IMG/VR virus record: IMGVR_UViG_3300010354_000766
Coordinates: 1 to 22,053 of that record
Length of the DNA: 22,053 nucleotides
Source: a virus
Strand: one strand, 5' to 3'
Part shown: piece by piece, positions 12,732 to 19,204 of the stretch
How the letters are laid out: each line of letters begins with the position of its first letter
How positions within the stretch are numbered: the stretch's first letter is position 1
The notes under the pieces: model-generated
Told to the model about the DNA's origin: nothing
Database searches by the model: none
The model's input: the letters and a program-made list of their open reading frames with translations, nothing else
Program-made: the position numbers and the translations under genes

Positions 12732-12761
12732 TTGACAATCCGGCGCCTCGTGTGCCACACT
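12732..12761 (+). promoter_or_regulatory. Tandem promoter-like element P3
   Basis: TTGACA at 12732-12737, 18-nt spacer, CACACT at 12756-12761. It lacks the ATGAGACT site of P1 and P2. It would start RNA near 12768, at the beginning of the structured region. Confidence 0.5.
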
Positions 12762-12767
12762 TCCCTC

Positions 12768-13301
12768 AGTTCAGAACCTCCAATGCACTAACACCGAGAG
12801 CGGGGCAGGGCCCTGCGCGATAAATAGGCCACGGCCGCCGAACCGCTTATCCCCGTCTGGGGGAGCGAGGGCGCTAGGGCCTGAGATAAGTAGGGAGCTG
12901 GGCTAGTACCCCAGCGAACGCGAAACCCCCGACAAGTCGGTCCCGCTTTCATGCGGGCTGAATCCGGTGAGGGGCGGAGTAGTTGATCAACCGAAAGGCT
13001 CAGGTGGGTGTTGACCCGTAACCGAACGCGGACCCTTCGTACCGGTGTAGGACGCCAAAGACAGTAGTGGCTAGCGTGCACCGCCTCACGGCGGGGGTGT
13101 GTCCGGACTCCAGATCCGGGCGCGGTGAGTCAACTCCCCACACCCAGCACAGATAGCGGCGCTCCTATCAGGCCGCACTACAAATGAGTGATAGGACGGT
13201 TGCGCGTGTCAACCGTGGCACCGAGCATTCGGCTCTGCTCCACACGCACAAACCATCTCCCCCAGAAGTCCCCCCTGGCGCACTGCGTCCGGGGGTCTTT
13301 T
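12768..13301 (+). ncRNA. Candidate large structured non-coding RNA
   Basis: About 530 nt between P3 and an intrinsic terminator show many strong hairpins and no protein frame. Examples are GCTGGG/CCCAGC around 12897-12915, CCGA/TCGG around 12929-12940, CCCGC/GCGGG around 12952-12957, CCGCC/GGCGG around 13081-13094, TCCGGA/TCCGGG around 13102-13120 and ACGGTTG/CAACCGT (13196-13216). A CC-GAAA-GG tetraloop lies near 12991. TCCTATCA (13163-13170) pairs with TGATAGGA (13189-13196) but could instead pair with GATAG (13152-13156). I cannot assign a family. Large phage RNAs such as GOLLD are of similar size and context. It could instead be a long leader of the downstream genes. Confidence 0.55.
13270..13301 (+). 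terminator. Intrinsic terminator of the structured RNA
   Basis: CCCCC (to 13275) pairs with GGGGG (13291-13295) over an inner stem GGCGC-ACT-GCGTC, followed by TCTTTT (13296-13301). It lies 45 nt before the next start codon and separates the RNA region from the small-gene arm. Confidence 0.8.
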
Positions 13302-13346
13302 GGCTGAGGTGCTTTGCATCTCCCTTCTCTAGCTGTGAGTTTCAGC

Positions 13347-13637
13347 ATGTACCGCAACACCTGGTTCCACGGCCGCGAATCCCTGCGGCAACTGCCCCCC
13401 GAGTGCGTCTGTGACTGCTCCGGATCCGGCGACCGCGACGAAGACATATCCGCATGGGTCGACCGTCTCGACTTCGACGGCCCCTCCTGGCTTTTCCGCG
13501 AATACCTACGTGGCTTCGGCGCATGGGACGCCCGGGAGCTGGCCGACCACAACGAGAACCGCAAGCGCGTCTTGTGGATCTGGGCCTGCAACTGCGCCGA
13601 AGAACCCGGCGCCTACGACTACCTCTACCTGGAGTGA
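13347..13637 (+). CDS. Conserved phage hypothetical protein
   Basis: A 96-aa acidic protein with MYRNTWFHGRESLRQLPPEC, then AWVDRLDFDGPSWLFREYLR, and KRVLWIWACNCAEEPGAYDY. Proteins with the C..CSGSGD...WVDRL.FDGP.WL pattern are known from other phages and plasmids but have no function I can name. Five cysteines (ECVCDC near the start and ACNC near the end) could bind metal. ATG at 13347 is chosen over the earlier in-frame ATG at 13314 because the conserved part begins there. It is the first gene after the non-coding region. Confidence 0.75.
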   Translation: MYRNTWFHGRESLRQLPPECVCDCSGSGDRDEDISAWVDRLDFDGPSWLFREYLRGFGAWDARELADHNENRKRVLWIWACNCAEEPGAYDYLYLE

Positions 13638-13639
13638 CC

Positions 13640-13843
13640 ATGCGCCCCGAGTACGCCACCCCCGAAGACTTCGCCAAATGGCGGAGCCACGCAGAAACCC
13701 TCTGCACCGTCTCCCTGCGCTACGTCATCGCCGACTGCCGTTCCGCGGCGGCTGCCCTGCGCCATAGCAACCCCATCCGTGAGGGCTACTACGAAGACCA
13801 AGCCTTCACCTACGCCGACGAACTCGCCCGCCGCAAGCCATGA
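13640..13843 (+). CDS. Hypothetical small protein
   Basis: A 67-aa helical protein (MRPEYATPEDFAKWRSHAET start, YADELARRKP end) that begins 2 nt after the previous stop. The YATPEDFAKW beginning resembles the ATPEQWAQ beginning of the gene at 20598. It ends with an ATGA overlap to the next gene. The family is not recognised. Confidence 0.7.
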   Translation: MRPEYATPEDFAKWRSHAETLCTVSLRYVIADCRSAAAALRHSNPIREGYYEDQAFTYADELARRKP

Positions 13844-14022
13844 CCTACGAAATCATCTGCACCATCTCCGACGAGCTCGGCACCCGCACCGCCCCCACCG
13901 GCATCTGGGGGTGGAGCCGTGCCGACATCGTGCTGGAACTCGCCGGCCTAACCCGCCGCAACCCGGACTGCACCTTCCACATCGAGGAGTGCATCCCCGA
14001 AGACGCCTTCAACGCCTACTGA
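13840..14022 (+). CDS. Hypothetical small protein
   Basis: A 60-aa protein (MTYEIICTISDELGTRTAPT start, EECIPEDAFNAY end) with an N-terminal strand-like part and a helix around SRADIVLELAGLTRRN. It starts by ATGA overlap. No recognised domain; probably one of the many small accessory proteins in this arm. Confidence 0.7.
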   Translation: MTYEIICTISDELGTRTAPTGIWGWSRADIVLELAGLTRRNPDCTFHIEECIPEDAFNAY

Positions 14023-14028
14023 GCCACC

Positions 14029-14232
14029 ATGCAGACCCACTTCCGCGACCCCGCTACCCCGCCCGTCACCCCCGAGCAACTCCGCTCCGTAGGTGTAGAC
14101 CCCACCGACCTCTATTGGTCCGGCACCTTCCGCTCGTGGCGCTTCGCCGGCGCCATTGCCACCCGCTCCCCCTACTTCACCACCGGCCAGATCCTCCACG
14201 AGCTCGGCCTCACCCCTCACCCCGACGCCTGA
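14029..14232 (+). CDS. Hypothetical small protein
   Basis: A 67-aa protein with MQTHFRDPATPPVTPEQLRS at the start and GQILHELGLTPHPDA at the end. It follows the previous gene by 6 nt and overlaps the next start by TGATG. No motif is recognised. Confidence 0.65.
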   Translation: MQTHFRDPATPPVTPEQLRSVGVDPTDLYWSGTFRSWRFAGAIATRSPYFTTGQILHELGLTPHPDA

Positions 14233-14393
14233 TGGACCCCCACACCAAAGCCACCGAGGTCTGGTTCCTGCTCCACCAAATAGAGCAGCTAACCATCAAC
14301 GACCCCGCATACACCCACGTCCTGCGTGACGTGTCCAACTGCCTCGACCGCGTCGAAACCCTCCAACACGACATAGAGGCATCCGGCAACTGA
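14232..14393 (+). CDS. Hypothetical small helical protein
   Basis: A 53-aa, probably all-helical protein (MDPHTKATEVWFLLHQIEQL, then CLDRVETLQHDIEASGN). Its ATG overlaps the previous TGA as TGATG. The amphipathic pattern suggests a coiled coil or a partner-binding helix. The family is unknown. Confidence 0.6.
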   Translation: MDPHTKATEVWFLLHQIEQLTINDPAYTHVLRDVSNCLDRVETLQHDIEASGN

Positions 14394-14402
14394 CGCTCCC
14401 CC

Positions 14403-14429
14403 GGAGCTCTCCCCACCACGGTGAGCTCC
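14403..14429. repeat. Inverted repeat between genes
   Basis: GGAGCTC (14403-14409) and GAGCTCC (14423-14429) in the 77-nt gap before the DUF7227-like gene. No T-run follows, so it is not a typical intrinsic terminator. Confidence 0.35.
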
Positions 14430-14470
14430 CTGGGCGCCTCGCCCACTTCCCTTCACAAGCTGTAGACAGC

Positions 14471-15154
14471 ATGCACTCCGCCCTCACCGTCCGGTCTTCC
14501 AACTCGAAGACCGGACCCATCGCCGTGTCCACCACGGCCCGCCCCAGCTGCCCACCCACCTGCCCCCTCGCCGGCGACGACGGCTGCTACGCCGAGGCCG
14601 GCTACTACACCCGCGACCACTGGGACCGCGTCACCGATGGCACCCGCGGCGTCCCACCCGAGCAGTTCATCGCTCAGGTAGCGGCCCTCCGCCCCGCCAC
14701 CTTCTTCCGCCACGACGTCGCCGGCGACCTCTGGCACGAGGCCGGCCGCATCCACGCCGCCCTGCTGCGCCGCCTCGCCGACGCCACCCGCCACCTCGGC
14801 GCCGCCTGGACCTACACCCACCACCTGCGCACCGCCGCCAACCTCGCCGCCATCCGCAGCGCCCTCCGCCGCGGCTTCGTCGTCAACCTCTCCACCGAAT
14901 CCCGCTCCGAGGCCGCCCGCTTCACCCGCCGCGGCTACCCCACCGTCTGCGTCGTCCCCGAGGACGCCCCGCCGCACTTCGAGCACGACGGCATCCGCTT
15001 CCGCCAGTGCCCCGCCACCTTCGACGGCTCCCCCACCCAGTGCGCCACCTGCGGCGGCGGCACCCCGCTCTGCGCCCGCGCCGACCGCACCTTCGTCGTG
15101 ACCTTCCCCGTCCACGGCAACCGCTCCGCCACCGCCGCCACCTCCTGCTCATGA
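14471..15154 (+). CDS. DUF7227-like phage protein with conserved cysteines
   Basis: A 227-aa protein of a phage family that I recognise by NSKTGPIAVSTTARPSCPPT, CPLAGDDGCYAEAG, RHDVAGDLWHEAGRI, AWTYTH and FVVNLSTES. It ends with a second cysteine cluster, CATCGGGTPLCARADR (Cys191, Cys194, Cys201). With Cys27, Cys31 and Cys39 these may bind metal. The family is widespread in phages and has no established function that I know of. A 77-nt gap precedes it. The gene is extremely C-rich at third codon positions and overlaps the next gene by ATGA. Confidence 0.8.
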   Translation: MHSALTVRSSNSKTGPIAVSTTARPSCPPTCPLAGDDGCYAEAGYYTRDHWDRVTDGTRGVPPEQFIAQVAALRPATFFRHDVAGDLWHEAGRIHAALLRRLADATRHLGAAWTYTHHLRTAANLAAIRSALRRGFVVNLSTESRSEAARFTRRGYPTVCVVPEDAPPHFEHDGIRFRQCPATFDGSPTQCATCGGGTPLCARADRTFVVTFPVHGNRSATAATSCS

Positions 15155-15309
15155 CCCGCCCCCGCCGCCCCACCCCGCCCTGGATCCGCGCCGAGCACAT
15201 CGCCGGCGTCCTCCTCGGCCTGTCCCTGGCCGCCATGGCCATCGACTACGGCTACCGCCACCCCACGCAAACCCTGCCCCCCACCCCCACCCTCTACACA
15301 GGCCCATGA
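15151..15309 (+). CDS. Small single-span membrane protein
   Basis: A 52-aa protein with a basic N-terminus (MTRPRRPTPPWIRAEHIAGV), one hydrophobic segment (residues 17-32, IAGVLLGLSLAAMAID) and a Pro-rich end (TLPPTPTLYTGP). It is likely inserted in the inner membrane with the basic end inside. ATGA overlaps on both sides place it in a coupled run. The role is unknown. Confidence 0.65.
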   Translation: MTRPRRPTPPWIRAEHIAGVLLGLSLAAMAIDYGYRHPTQTLPPTPTLYTGP

Positions 15310-15512
15310 GCGACGCCCCCGACCCCCGCCCCCTCAGCCCACCTGACCCCGAGCCCGACGCCCCACCGACCCGCGTCTGGCACTTCCTCTCCGACGACCA
15401 CGACCACGAGCACTGGGTCGAAGACCCCACCGAGGTCGAGCCCCTCCTCACCGAGTACGCCACCCGCGCCCAGCCCTACACCCTCCGCTGCTACCTAGCG
15501 GACGCGCAATAA
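15306..15512 (+). CDS. Hypothetical acidic Pro/Asp/His-rich protein
   Basis: A 68-aa acidic protein with a Pro/Asp-rich beginning (MSDAPDPRPLSPPDPEPDAP) and a His/Asp cluster (DDHDHEHWVEDP). It starts by ATGA overlap. The cluster might bind metal, but composition bias is the only basis. The family is not recognised. Confidence 0.6.
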   Translation: MSDAPDPRPLSPPDPEPDAPPTRVWHFLSDDHDHEHWVEDPTEVEPLLTEYATRAQPYTLRCYLADAQ

Positions 15513-15574
15513 CAGCAGCGAATCCGCTAACTTCCTTGCGTTCCTCACCAATCCCCGCTAAAACTCACACATCC

Positions 15575-15919
15575 ATGCGTAACCCCACCCGCACAACCCG
15601 CACCTACAGCCCTAGCGGCACCATCGGCCGCCGCCTCACCGCAGCCCACGAGCTGCAACTCCAATCGCAGCGCATCACCGCCGAGCTCACCGCTCACCGC
15701 TCCTGGCTCTGCGACCGGATGCAACGCCTCGATCTCGACCGCATAGAGCAGGGCGACCTCGTCGTCACCCGCAAACTCCGCCACCGCTGGACCTACACCC
15801 CCGAGACCGAGGCCGCCATGGAGGCCCTCCGCAAGATGCAACTCCGCGAACAAGCCGAAGGCCTCGCCACCGACTCCCCCACCGTCTACGTCGCCCTCAC
15901 CACCCAGTACCAACCATGA
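15575..15919 (+). CDS. Hypothetical coiled-coil protein
   Basis: A 114-aa protein with a long charged helix (LQLQSQRITAELTAHRSWLC, then RMQRLDLDRIEQGDLVVTRK) and WTYTPETEAAMEALRKMQLR. The layout, a helix followed by a short substrate-like strand part (DLVVTRKLRHRWTYTP), is reminiscent of phage proteins of Gam or host-factor type, but the match is not specific. ATG at 15575 follows a 62-nt gap without clear promoter. It overlaps the next gene by ATGA. Confidence 0.65.
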   Translation: MRNPTRTTRTYSPSGTIGRRLTAAHELQLQSQRITAELTAHRSWLCDRMQRLDLDRIEQGDLVVTRKLRHRWTYTPETEAAMEALRKMQLREQAEGLATDSPTVYVALTTQYQP

Positions 15920-16119
15920 GCCTCACCGCCCTCTCACCCACCGAGCTCCACCACACCATCGCCGCCATGGAGCGCCACGGCGGCGGCTTCTGCTCCGCCC
16001 TCGCCCAGGCATGGTTCAAAGCCGACCCCAGCAACAAACGGCGCATCGAGAGCGCCTTCCCCCACCTGCTGGCCGACTTCGGCCCCGACTCCCGCTTCTT
16101 CTACCTCCAGAACAGCTGA
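15916..16119 (+). CDS. Small conserved phage protein (ERHGGGF type)
   Basis: A 67-aa protein with ERHGGGFCSALAQAWFKADP and NKRRIESAFPHLLADFGPDS. Small proteins with HGGGF...LA.AW..AD..N..RIE.AFP occur in many phages and prophages without an assigned role. It starts by ATGA overlap with the coiled-coil gene. Confidence 0.7.
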   Translation: MSLTALSPTELHHTIAAMERHGGGFCSALAQAWFKADPSNKRRIESAFPHLLADFGPDSRFFYLQNS

Positions 16120-16123
16120 CCCC

Positions 16124-16285
16124 ATGCGCTCCATCCTTCTGCAGATCATCCGCGAGCACGGCTACGAGCCACGCATCGCCCTCTTCATAGACGGCCGCCG
16201 CGGCGTCCCCTCCTCCCTCGCCCCCGACGAGGTCGGCACCTGGCTGCAAGGCTTCATTAACGCCCTCCCCCCACTGGAGGACTGA
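16124..16285 (+). CDS. Hypothetical small protein
   Basis: A 53-aa protein (MRSILLQIIREHGYEPRIAL start, LQGFINALPPLED end). The ATG is 4 nt after the previous stop and the TGA overlaps the next ATG as TGATG. An N-terminal amphipathic helix is likely; no family is recognised. Confidence 0.6.
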   Translation: MRSILLQIIREHGYEPRIALFIDGRRGVPSSLAPDEVGTWLQGFINALPPLED

Positions 16286-16605
16286 TGCGCCGCGTTCTCC
16301 TCGCACTCTCGGTCGCCGCGCTCTGCACCCCCGCGCACGCGCGCACCGTAACCGCCACCGTCTACGACTCCTGGTACCACGGCCGCGTCGCCTATTGCGG
16401 CCAGACCTACCAGCACTGGGGCGTCTCCGCCGCCCACCCCTGGCTCCCCTGTGGCACCCGAGTACGCGTCTCCCACCGAGGCCGCACCCTCACGGTGCCC
16501 ATCACCGACCGCTGCGACTGCGCCTCCATCGACCTCAGCGCCGGTGCTGCCTACCGCCTCGGCGTCCCCCTAGACGGAATCGCCTCCGTGCACATCTCTT
16601 ACTGA
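16285..16605 (+). CDS. Exported RlpA/barwin-like double-psi beta-barrel protein
   Basis: A 106-aa protein with a signal peptide (MRRVLLALSVAALCTPAHA, likely cleaved after residue 19) and one double-psi beta-barrel domain: GVSAAHPWLPCGTRVRVSHR, then TVPITDRCDCASIDLSAGAA and RLGVPLDGIASVHI. In RlpA the DR and IDLS segments form the active groove; the Asp residues are kept here and the usual Gly after DR is Cys. Four cysteines (38, 56, 78, 80) could form disulfides in the periplasm. It would reach the host cell wall without a holin. Whether it cuts peptidoglycan or only binds it cannot be told. It overlaps the upstream gene by TGATG. Confidence 0.85.
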   Translation: MRRVLLALSVAALCTPAHARTVTATVYDSWYHGRVAYCGQTYQHWGVSAAHPWLPCGTRVRVSHRGRTLTVPITDRCDCASIDLSAGAAYRLGVPLDGIASVHISY

Positions 16606-16620
16606 GTCTCATGAGTCTCA
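16603..16620. repeat. Tandem TGAGTCTCA motif at a gene junction
   Basis: TGAGTCTCA occurs twice head to tail (16603-16611, 16612-16620). The first copy contains the stop codon of the RlpA-like gene and the junction of the two forms the ATG of the next gene. The same 9-mer is found in the divergent control region and the 1-kb non-coding region. Confidence 0.55.
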
Positions 16621-16817
16621 CCCTCCCCGAGCATGACCACCAATTCGTTGTGGCCTTCTACGAGAACGACCACATCCACTACCTCTTTGGTCCCTTCACC
16701 TCGCGCGAGCAAGCCCGCACGTGGTCCGACAGCTTCAACAGGCGCTACGCCCCCGAGGGCGCCCGTGTCCTCTTCACCCGCCGCACCATCTACCCCGTCT
16801 GCGCCCCCAATGTCTGA
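16611..16817 (+). CDS. Hypothetical small protein
   Basis: A 68-aa protein (MSLTLPEHDHQFVVAFYEND start, FGPFTSREQARTWSDSFNRR centre) with an alternating strand-helix pattern such as in small ferredoxin-like folds. It starts 5 nt after the RlpA-like gene at the tandem TGAGTCTCA repeat and overlaps the next gene by 8 nt. No family is recognised. Confidence 0.65.
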   Translation: MSLTLPEHDHQFVVAFYENDHIHYLFGPFTSREQARTWSDSFNRRYAPEGARVLFTRRTIYPVCAPNV

Positions 16818-17067
16818 CCTCATCCTCCCCACCGTCCACCTCAACGGCACCAGCCGCGCCACCCTCTCCGAGGGCTACGGCGCCGCCTACAGCGCCCTGC
16901 AAGACGCCATCCGCGCCTTCAACGCCATCGAGTTCAACTGCCGCGACTACTACGTCCAACCCGCTGACGCCTGGGCCCGCGCCACGACGCAACGCGACGT
17001 GATGCGATCACACCTACGCGACGTCCAGCAGTACCTCGAAGCCCATCTGATTCACCTCGGCGAATGA
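16810..17067 (+). CDS. Hypothetical protein
   Basis: An 85-aa protein (MSDLILPTVHLNGTSRATLS, then AYSALQDAIRAFNAIEFNCR, and RSHLRDVQQYLEAHLIHLGE). The motif LNGTS...L..GY..A...L..A..A resembles small phage proteins found beside DUF932 genes, but no function is known to me. It overlaps the previous gene by 8 nt and the next by ATGA. Confidence 0.7.
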   Translation: MSDLILPTVHLNGTSRATLSEGYGAAYSALQDAIRAFNAIEFNCRDYYVQPADAWARATTQRDVMRSHLRDVQQYLEAHLIHLGE

Positions 17068-17345
17068 CTGACCCCGCCTTCAACCTGGCGCAACTCGACT
17101 CGCGCCCCAACTGGTACGACCACCTCTCCCAAGTGGAGGCCGCCATGGCCGACCAGTACCGCACCGAAGAGCTCCGCCGCCGCGCCGGCTGGTACGCCGA
17201 CGAGGGCGGCTGGTACTCCCCCGACGGCGTCCACGAAGCCGAATGGGAAGCCGAAGCCCGCCCCCTCCCCGAGGACGAGGGCTACGTCGACTTCTGGTCG
17301 GCCTACATCCACTACGAGGCGCTCGACAGCGCCCCCACCGTCTGA
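17064..17345 (+). CDS. Hypothetical acidic Trp/Tyr-rich protein
   Basis: A 93-aa acidic protein with several Trp and Tyr residues (GWYADEGGWYSPDGVHEAEW) and an N-terminal helix (NWYDHLSQVEAAMADQYRTE). It starts by ATGA overlap. A short GC hairpin (CCGGC-TCC-GCCGG, about 17348-17360) follows the stop. The family is not recognised. Confidence 0.65.
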   Translation: MTDPAFNLAQLDSRPNWYDHLSQVEAAMADQYRTEELRRRAGWYADEGGWYSPDGVHEAEWEAEARPLPEDEGYVDFWSAYIHYEALDSAPTV

Positions 17346-17381
17346 CCCCGGCTCCGCCGGCCCACCCCACCCCCTACCACC

Positions 17382-18461
17382 ATGCGCGACTACAGCCCCA
17401 ACACCGTCACCACCGCCTACGCCGCCAACGGCCAAGGCCCCGCCGTCTACGGCAAATACCGCGAACACGGCTACGCCGTGAACCCCCTCACCGCCCAACT
17501 CGGCACCTTCGTCCCCGAGCGCGCCTCCGCCACCGAGGCCTTCGCCATCGCCGGCCTCAACTGGACCGCCGAAAAGCGCCCCGTCTTCTACATGGGCCCC
17601 GACGGCCCTCTCGAATCCCCCGACCACTGCTCCATCGTCCGCAGCGACAACGACGCCCTCCTCGGCATCCACGGCACCGCCTACACCCCGGTGCAAAACA
17701 ACGCCCTGATCAACCTCCTCGACTACCTCCGCGAGGACATCCACCTCGAGACCGTCCTCTCCATCCGCAACGGCCGCCGCGTCTTCGCCACCGCCACCAT
17801 CAACACCGAGAGCGAAGTCGTCCCCGGCGACCGCGTCCGCCGCTACCTCCACCTCTTCAATTCCCACGACGGCTCCAGCGGCTTCGGCGTCTTCTTCAGC
17901 GACGTCCGCCTCGCCTGCGCCAACCAACTCAACTACCTCACCGGCCGCGCCGCCACCGCTGCCGCCGCCTCAGGCACCGGCCTCCGCCGCAAGCACACCA
18001 GCAGCGTCACCGAGTTCGCCCGCCAACTCCCGCAACTCATCGACATCGAGCGCCGCACCTTCGCCAACTCCATCGAAGAACTCCGCGCTCTCACCAGCAT
18101 CAAGCTCACCCCCGAGATCGCCCGCCGCGTCCTCGAAGCCACCTACGCCGACAAGCTCGCCACCCCCATCCGCGACAAACAAACCGGCGACAAGCGCCCC
18201 CGCACCCTCGCCGACCTCACCGAGATCGGCACCATCCGCAGCCACTACTCCGGCACAACCGGCCTCGGCATCCACGACATCCCCGGCATCGCCGGCACCG
18301 CCTACGCCCTCTTCAACGCCATCACCCAACACACCACCCACGACACCGGCCGCGCCTCCGACTCCACCGAGCGCGCCCGCGCCCGCCTCGAAGCCCTCTG
18401 GGGCGGCACCGCCGCCAAGCGCATCGACCGCGCCCGCCAGGCCTGCCTCGCCCTGGTGTAA
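17382..18461 (+). CDS. DUF932 (phage/plasmid-like TIGR03299) protein
   Basis: A 359-aa protein of the DUF932 family carried by many phages and plasmids. Supporting segments are NPLTAQLGTFVPERASATEA, LLGIHGTAYTPVQNNALINL, LFNSHDGSSGFGVFFSDVRL and ACANQLNY, the region that in this family reads R..C.N.L. Length fits the family. The biochemical role is not established; the family often sits among DNA-metabolism and anti-defence genes. It follows a 36-nt gap and ends before a hairpin at 18471-18491. It is the largest gene of this arm. Confidence 0.85.
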   Translation: MRDYSPNTVTTAYAANGQGPAVYGKYREHGYAVNPLTAQLGTFVPERASATEAFAIAGLNWTAEKRPVFYMGPDGPLESPDHCSIVRSDNDALLGIHGTAYTPVQNNALINLLDYLREDIHLETVLSIRNGRRVFATATINTESEVVPGDRVRRYLHLFNSHDGSSGFGVFFSDVRLACANQLNYLTGRAATAAAASGTGLRRKHTSSVTEFARQLPQLIDIERRTFANSIEELRALTSIKLTPEIARRVLEATYADKLATPIRDKQTGDKRPRTLADLTEIGTIRSHYSGTTGLGIHDIPGIAGTAYALFNAITQHTTHDTGRASDSTERARARLEALWGGTAAKRIDRARQACLALV

Positions 18462-18470
18462 CCCACCCCC

Positions 18471-18491
18471 GAGGCCGGCCTCACCGGCCTC
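18471..18491 (+). terminator. GC-rich hairpin after the DUF932 gene
   Basis: GAGGCCGG (18471-18478), loop CCTCA, CCGGCCTC (18484-18491), eight perfect pairs. No good T-run follows (CCTACCCTT), so it is either a weak terminator or an RNA 3'-end stabiliser. Confidence 0.45.
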
Positions 18492-18521
18492 CCTACCCTT
18501 GCCTCAGCGCCTCCACCCGCC

Positions 18522-18923
18522 GTGCACATCCCCGACAGCCCCGAGGCGCTCTTCGAGCACCTCAGTGACAGCAGCGTCCGCGAGATGTTCTCCAACTACG
18601 ACGCCCTGCGCCCCCGCCACCGCAAGCTCGTCCACCTGCTCCACACCGAGCTCACCAAGGGCGAACTCAGCGACGCCTCCTTCATGGACACGATCGCCTT
18701 CATCACCCTGCTCTGGCGCTGCTTCAACCGCACCGCCTGCCTCCAAATCGAGAAGCTGATCGACGACCACACCGAGCTCGACCCTCAGTGGATCAACGCT
18801 GCCCTCGACTACGCCCGCGTCAACCAGTTCATCGACGCCTGCCTCAACCTGTACGACGCCGCACCTGACCTCACCGAGCTCGACGGCGAAAGTACCTACC
18901 ACCTCCGCCCTACCACACCCTGA
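18522..18923 (+). CDS. Hypothetical helical protein
   Basis: A 133-aa, all-helical looking protein read from GTG at 18522: MHIPDSPEALFEHLSDSSVR, then RPRHRKLVHLLHTELTKGEL, and INAALDYARVNQFIDACLNL. It follows the DUF932 gene after 60 nt. Asp/Glu and Leu are abundant; no motif is recognised. No other start codon in frame is close upstream. A 95-nt gap with no clear signal follows. Confidence 0.7.
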   Translation: MHIPDSPEALFEHLSDSSVREMFSNYDALRPRHRKLVHLLHTELTKGELSDASFMDTIAFITLLWRCFNRTACLQIEKLIDDHTELDPQWINAALDYARVNQFIDACLNLYDAAPDLTELDGESTYHLRPTTP

Positions 18924-19018
18924 TGCCCCTGCCAGACTGATAAAGCCGGCTCACTCCGAGCGCTGAGCGCCGCCCGGCCCACTCTTCATCTCCTTCACGG
19001 CTCTGCCGTTGCTTTCGC

Positions 19019-19204
19019 ATGGCTTCGCTTGCGTTCGCCTACTACGACCTGTGCAACCCCACCACAGGAACCATCCTTTACCGCACCTGTGCCACCACCT
19101 CCGAGATCCTCCAAGCCAATGCTCGCCTCCGAGACCGCGGCATCCCCAGCCGCTACTACCCAGCCGACACCTTTCACGCGCCTCTATTACACGATCCGCG
19201 CTGA
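19019..19204 (+). CDS. Hypothetical small protein
   Basis: A 61-aa protein (MASLAFAYYDLCNPTTGTIL start, FHAPLLHDPR end) with strand-rich beginning and a helix (TSEILQANARLRDRGI). It may be a small alpha-beta protein. Its 3' part overlaps the frame of the next gene by up to 86 nt. No family is recognised. Confidence 0.6.
   Translation: MASLAFAYYDLCNPTTGTILYRTCATTSEILQANARLRDRGIPSRYYPADTFHAPLLHDPR

Larger units (their letters stand above)
12326..13346. other. 1-kb non-coding control region
   Basis: No convincing protein gene lies between the sigma factor and the gene at 13347. The first part (12326-12602) holds direct and inverted repeats. Three TTGAC-containing promoter-like elements follow at 12492, 12613 and 12732. 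From about 12768 the sequence is rich in hairpins and ends in an intrinsic terminator at 13270-13301. A short leader (13302-13346) without visible signals precedes the next gene. The direct repeat TCTAGCCCAG occurs at 12367-12376 and 12394-12403. Confidence 0.75.

Noticed and set aside
13090-13150. tRNA-Trp-like element (anticodon-type hairpin with loop CTCCAGA and arms GGGTGTG/CACACCC)
   Set aside because: There is no D arm between the acceptor-like and anticodon-like stems and no T-loop consensus, so it is treated as part of the structured RNA and not as a tRNA.
12780-13300. Group I or II intron, RNase P RNA or tmRNA in the structured region
   Set aside because: I could not find the conserved core elements by eye (for example domain V, P7, or the tmRNA tRNA-like ends); a covariance-model search would be decisive.
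17052-17927. Long minus-strand frame of 291 codons rich in Gly, Val, Asp and Glu
   Set aside because: Shadow of the C-rich third positions of the plus-strand genes; repetitive composition and conflict with the DUF932 gene.
17243-18568. Plus-strand frame of 441 codons rich in Arg, Pro and His
   Set aside because: Out-of-frame shadow of the DUF932 gene and its neighbours; composition is typical of a GC-rich alternate frame.
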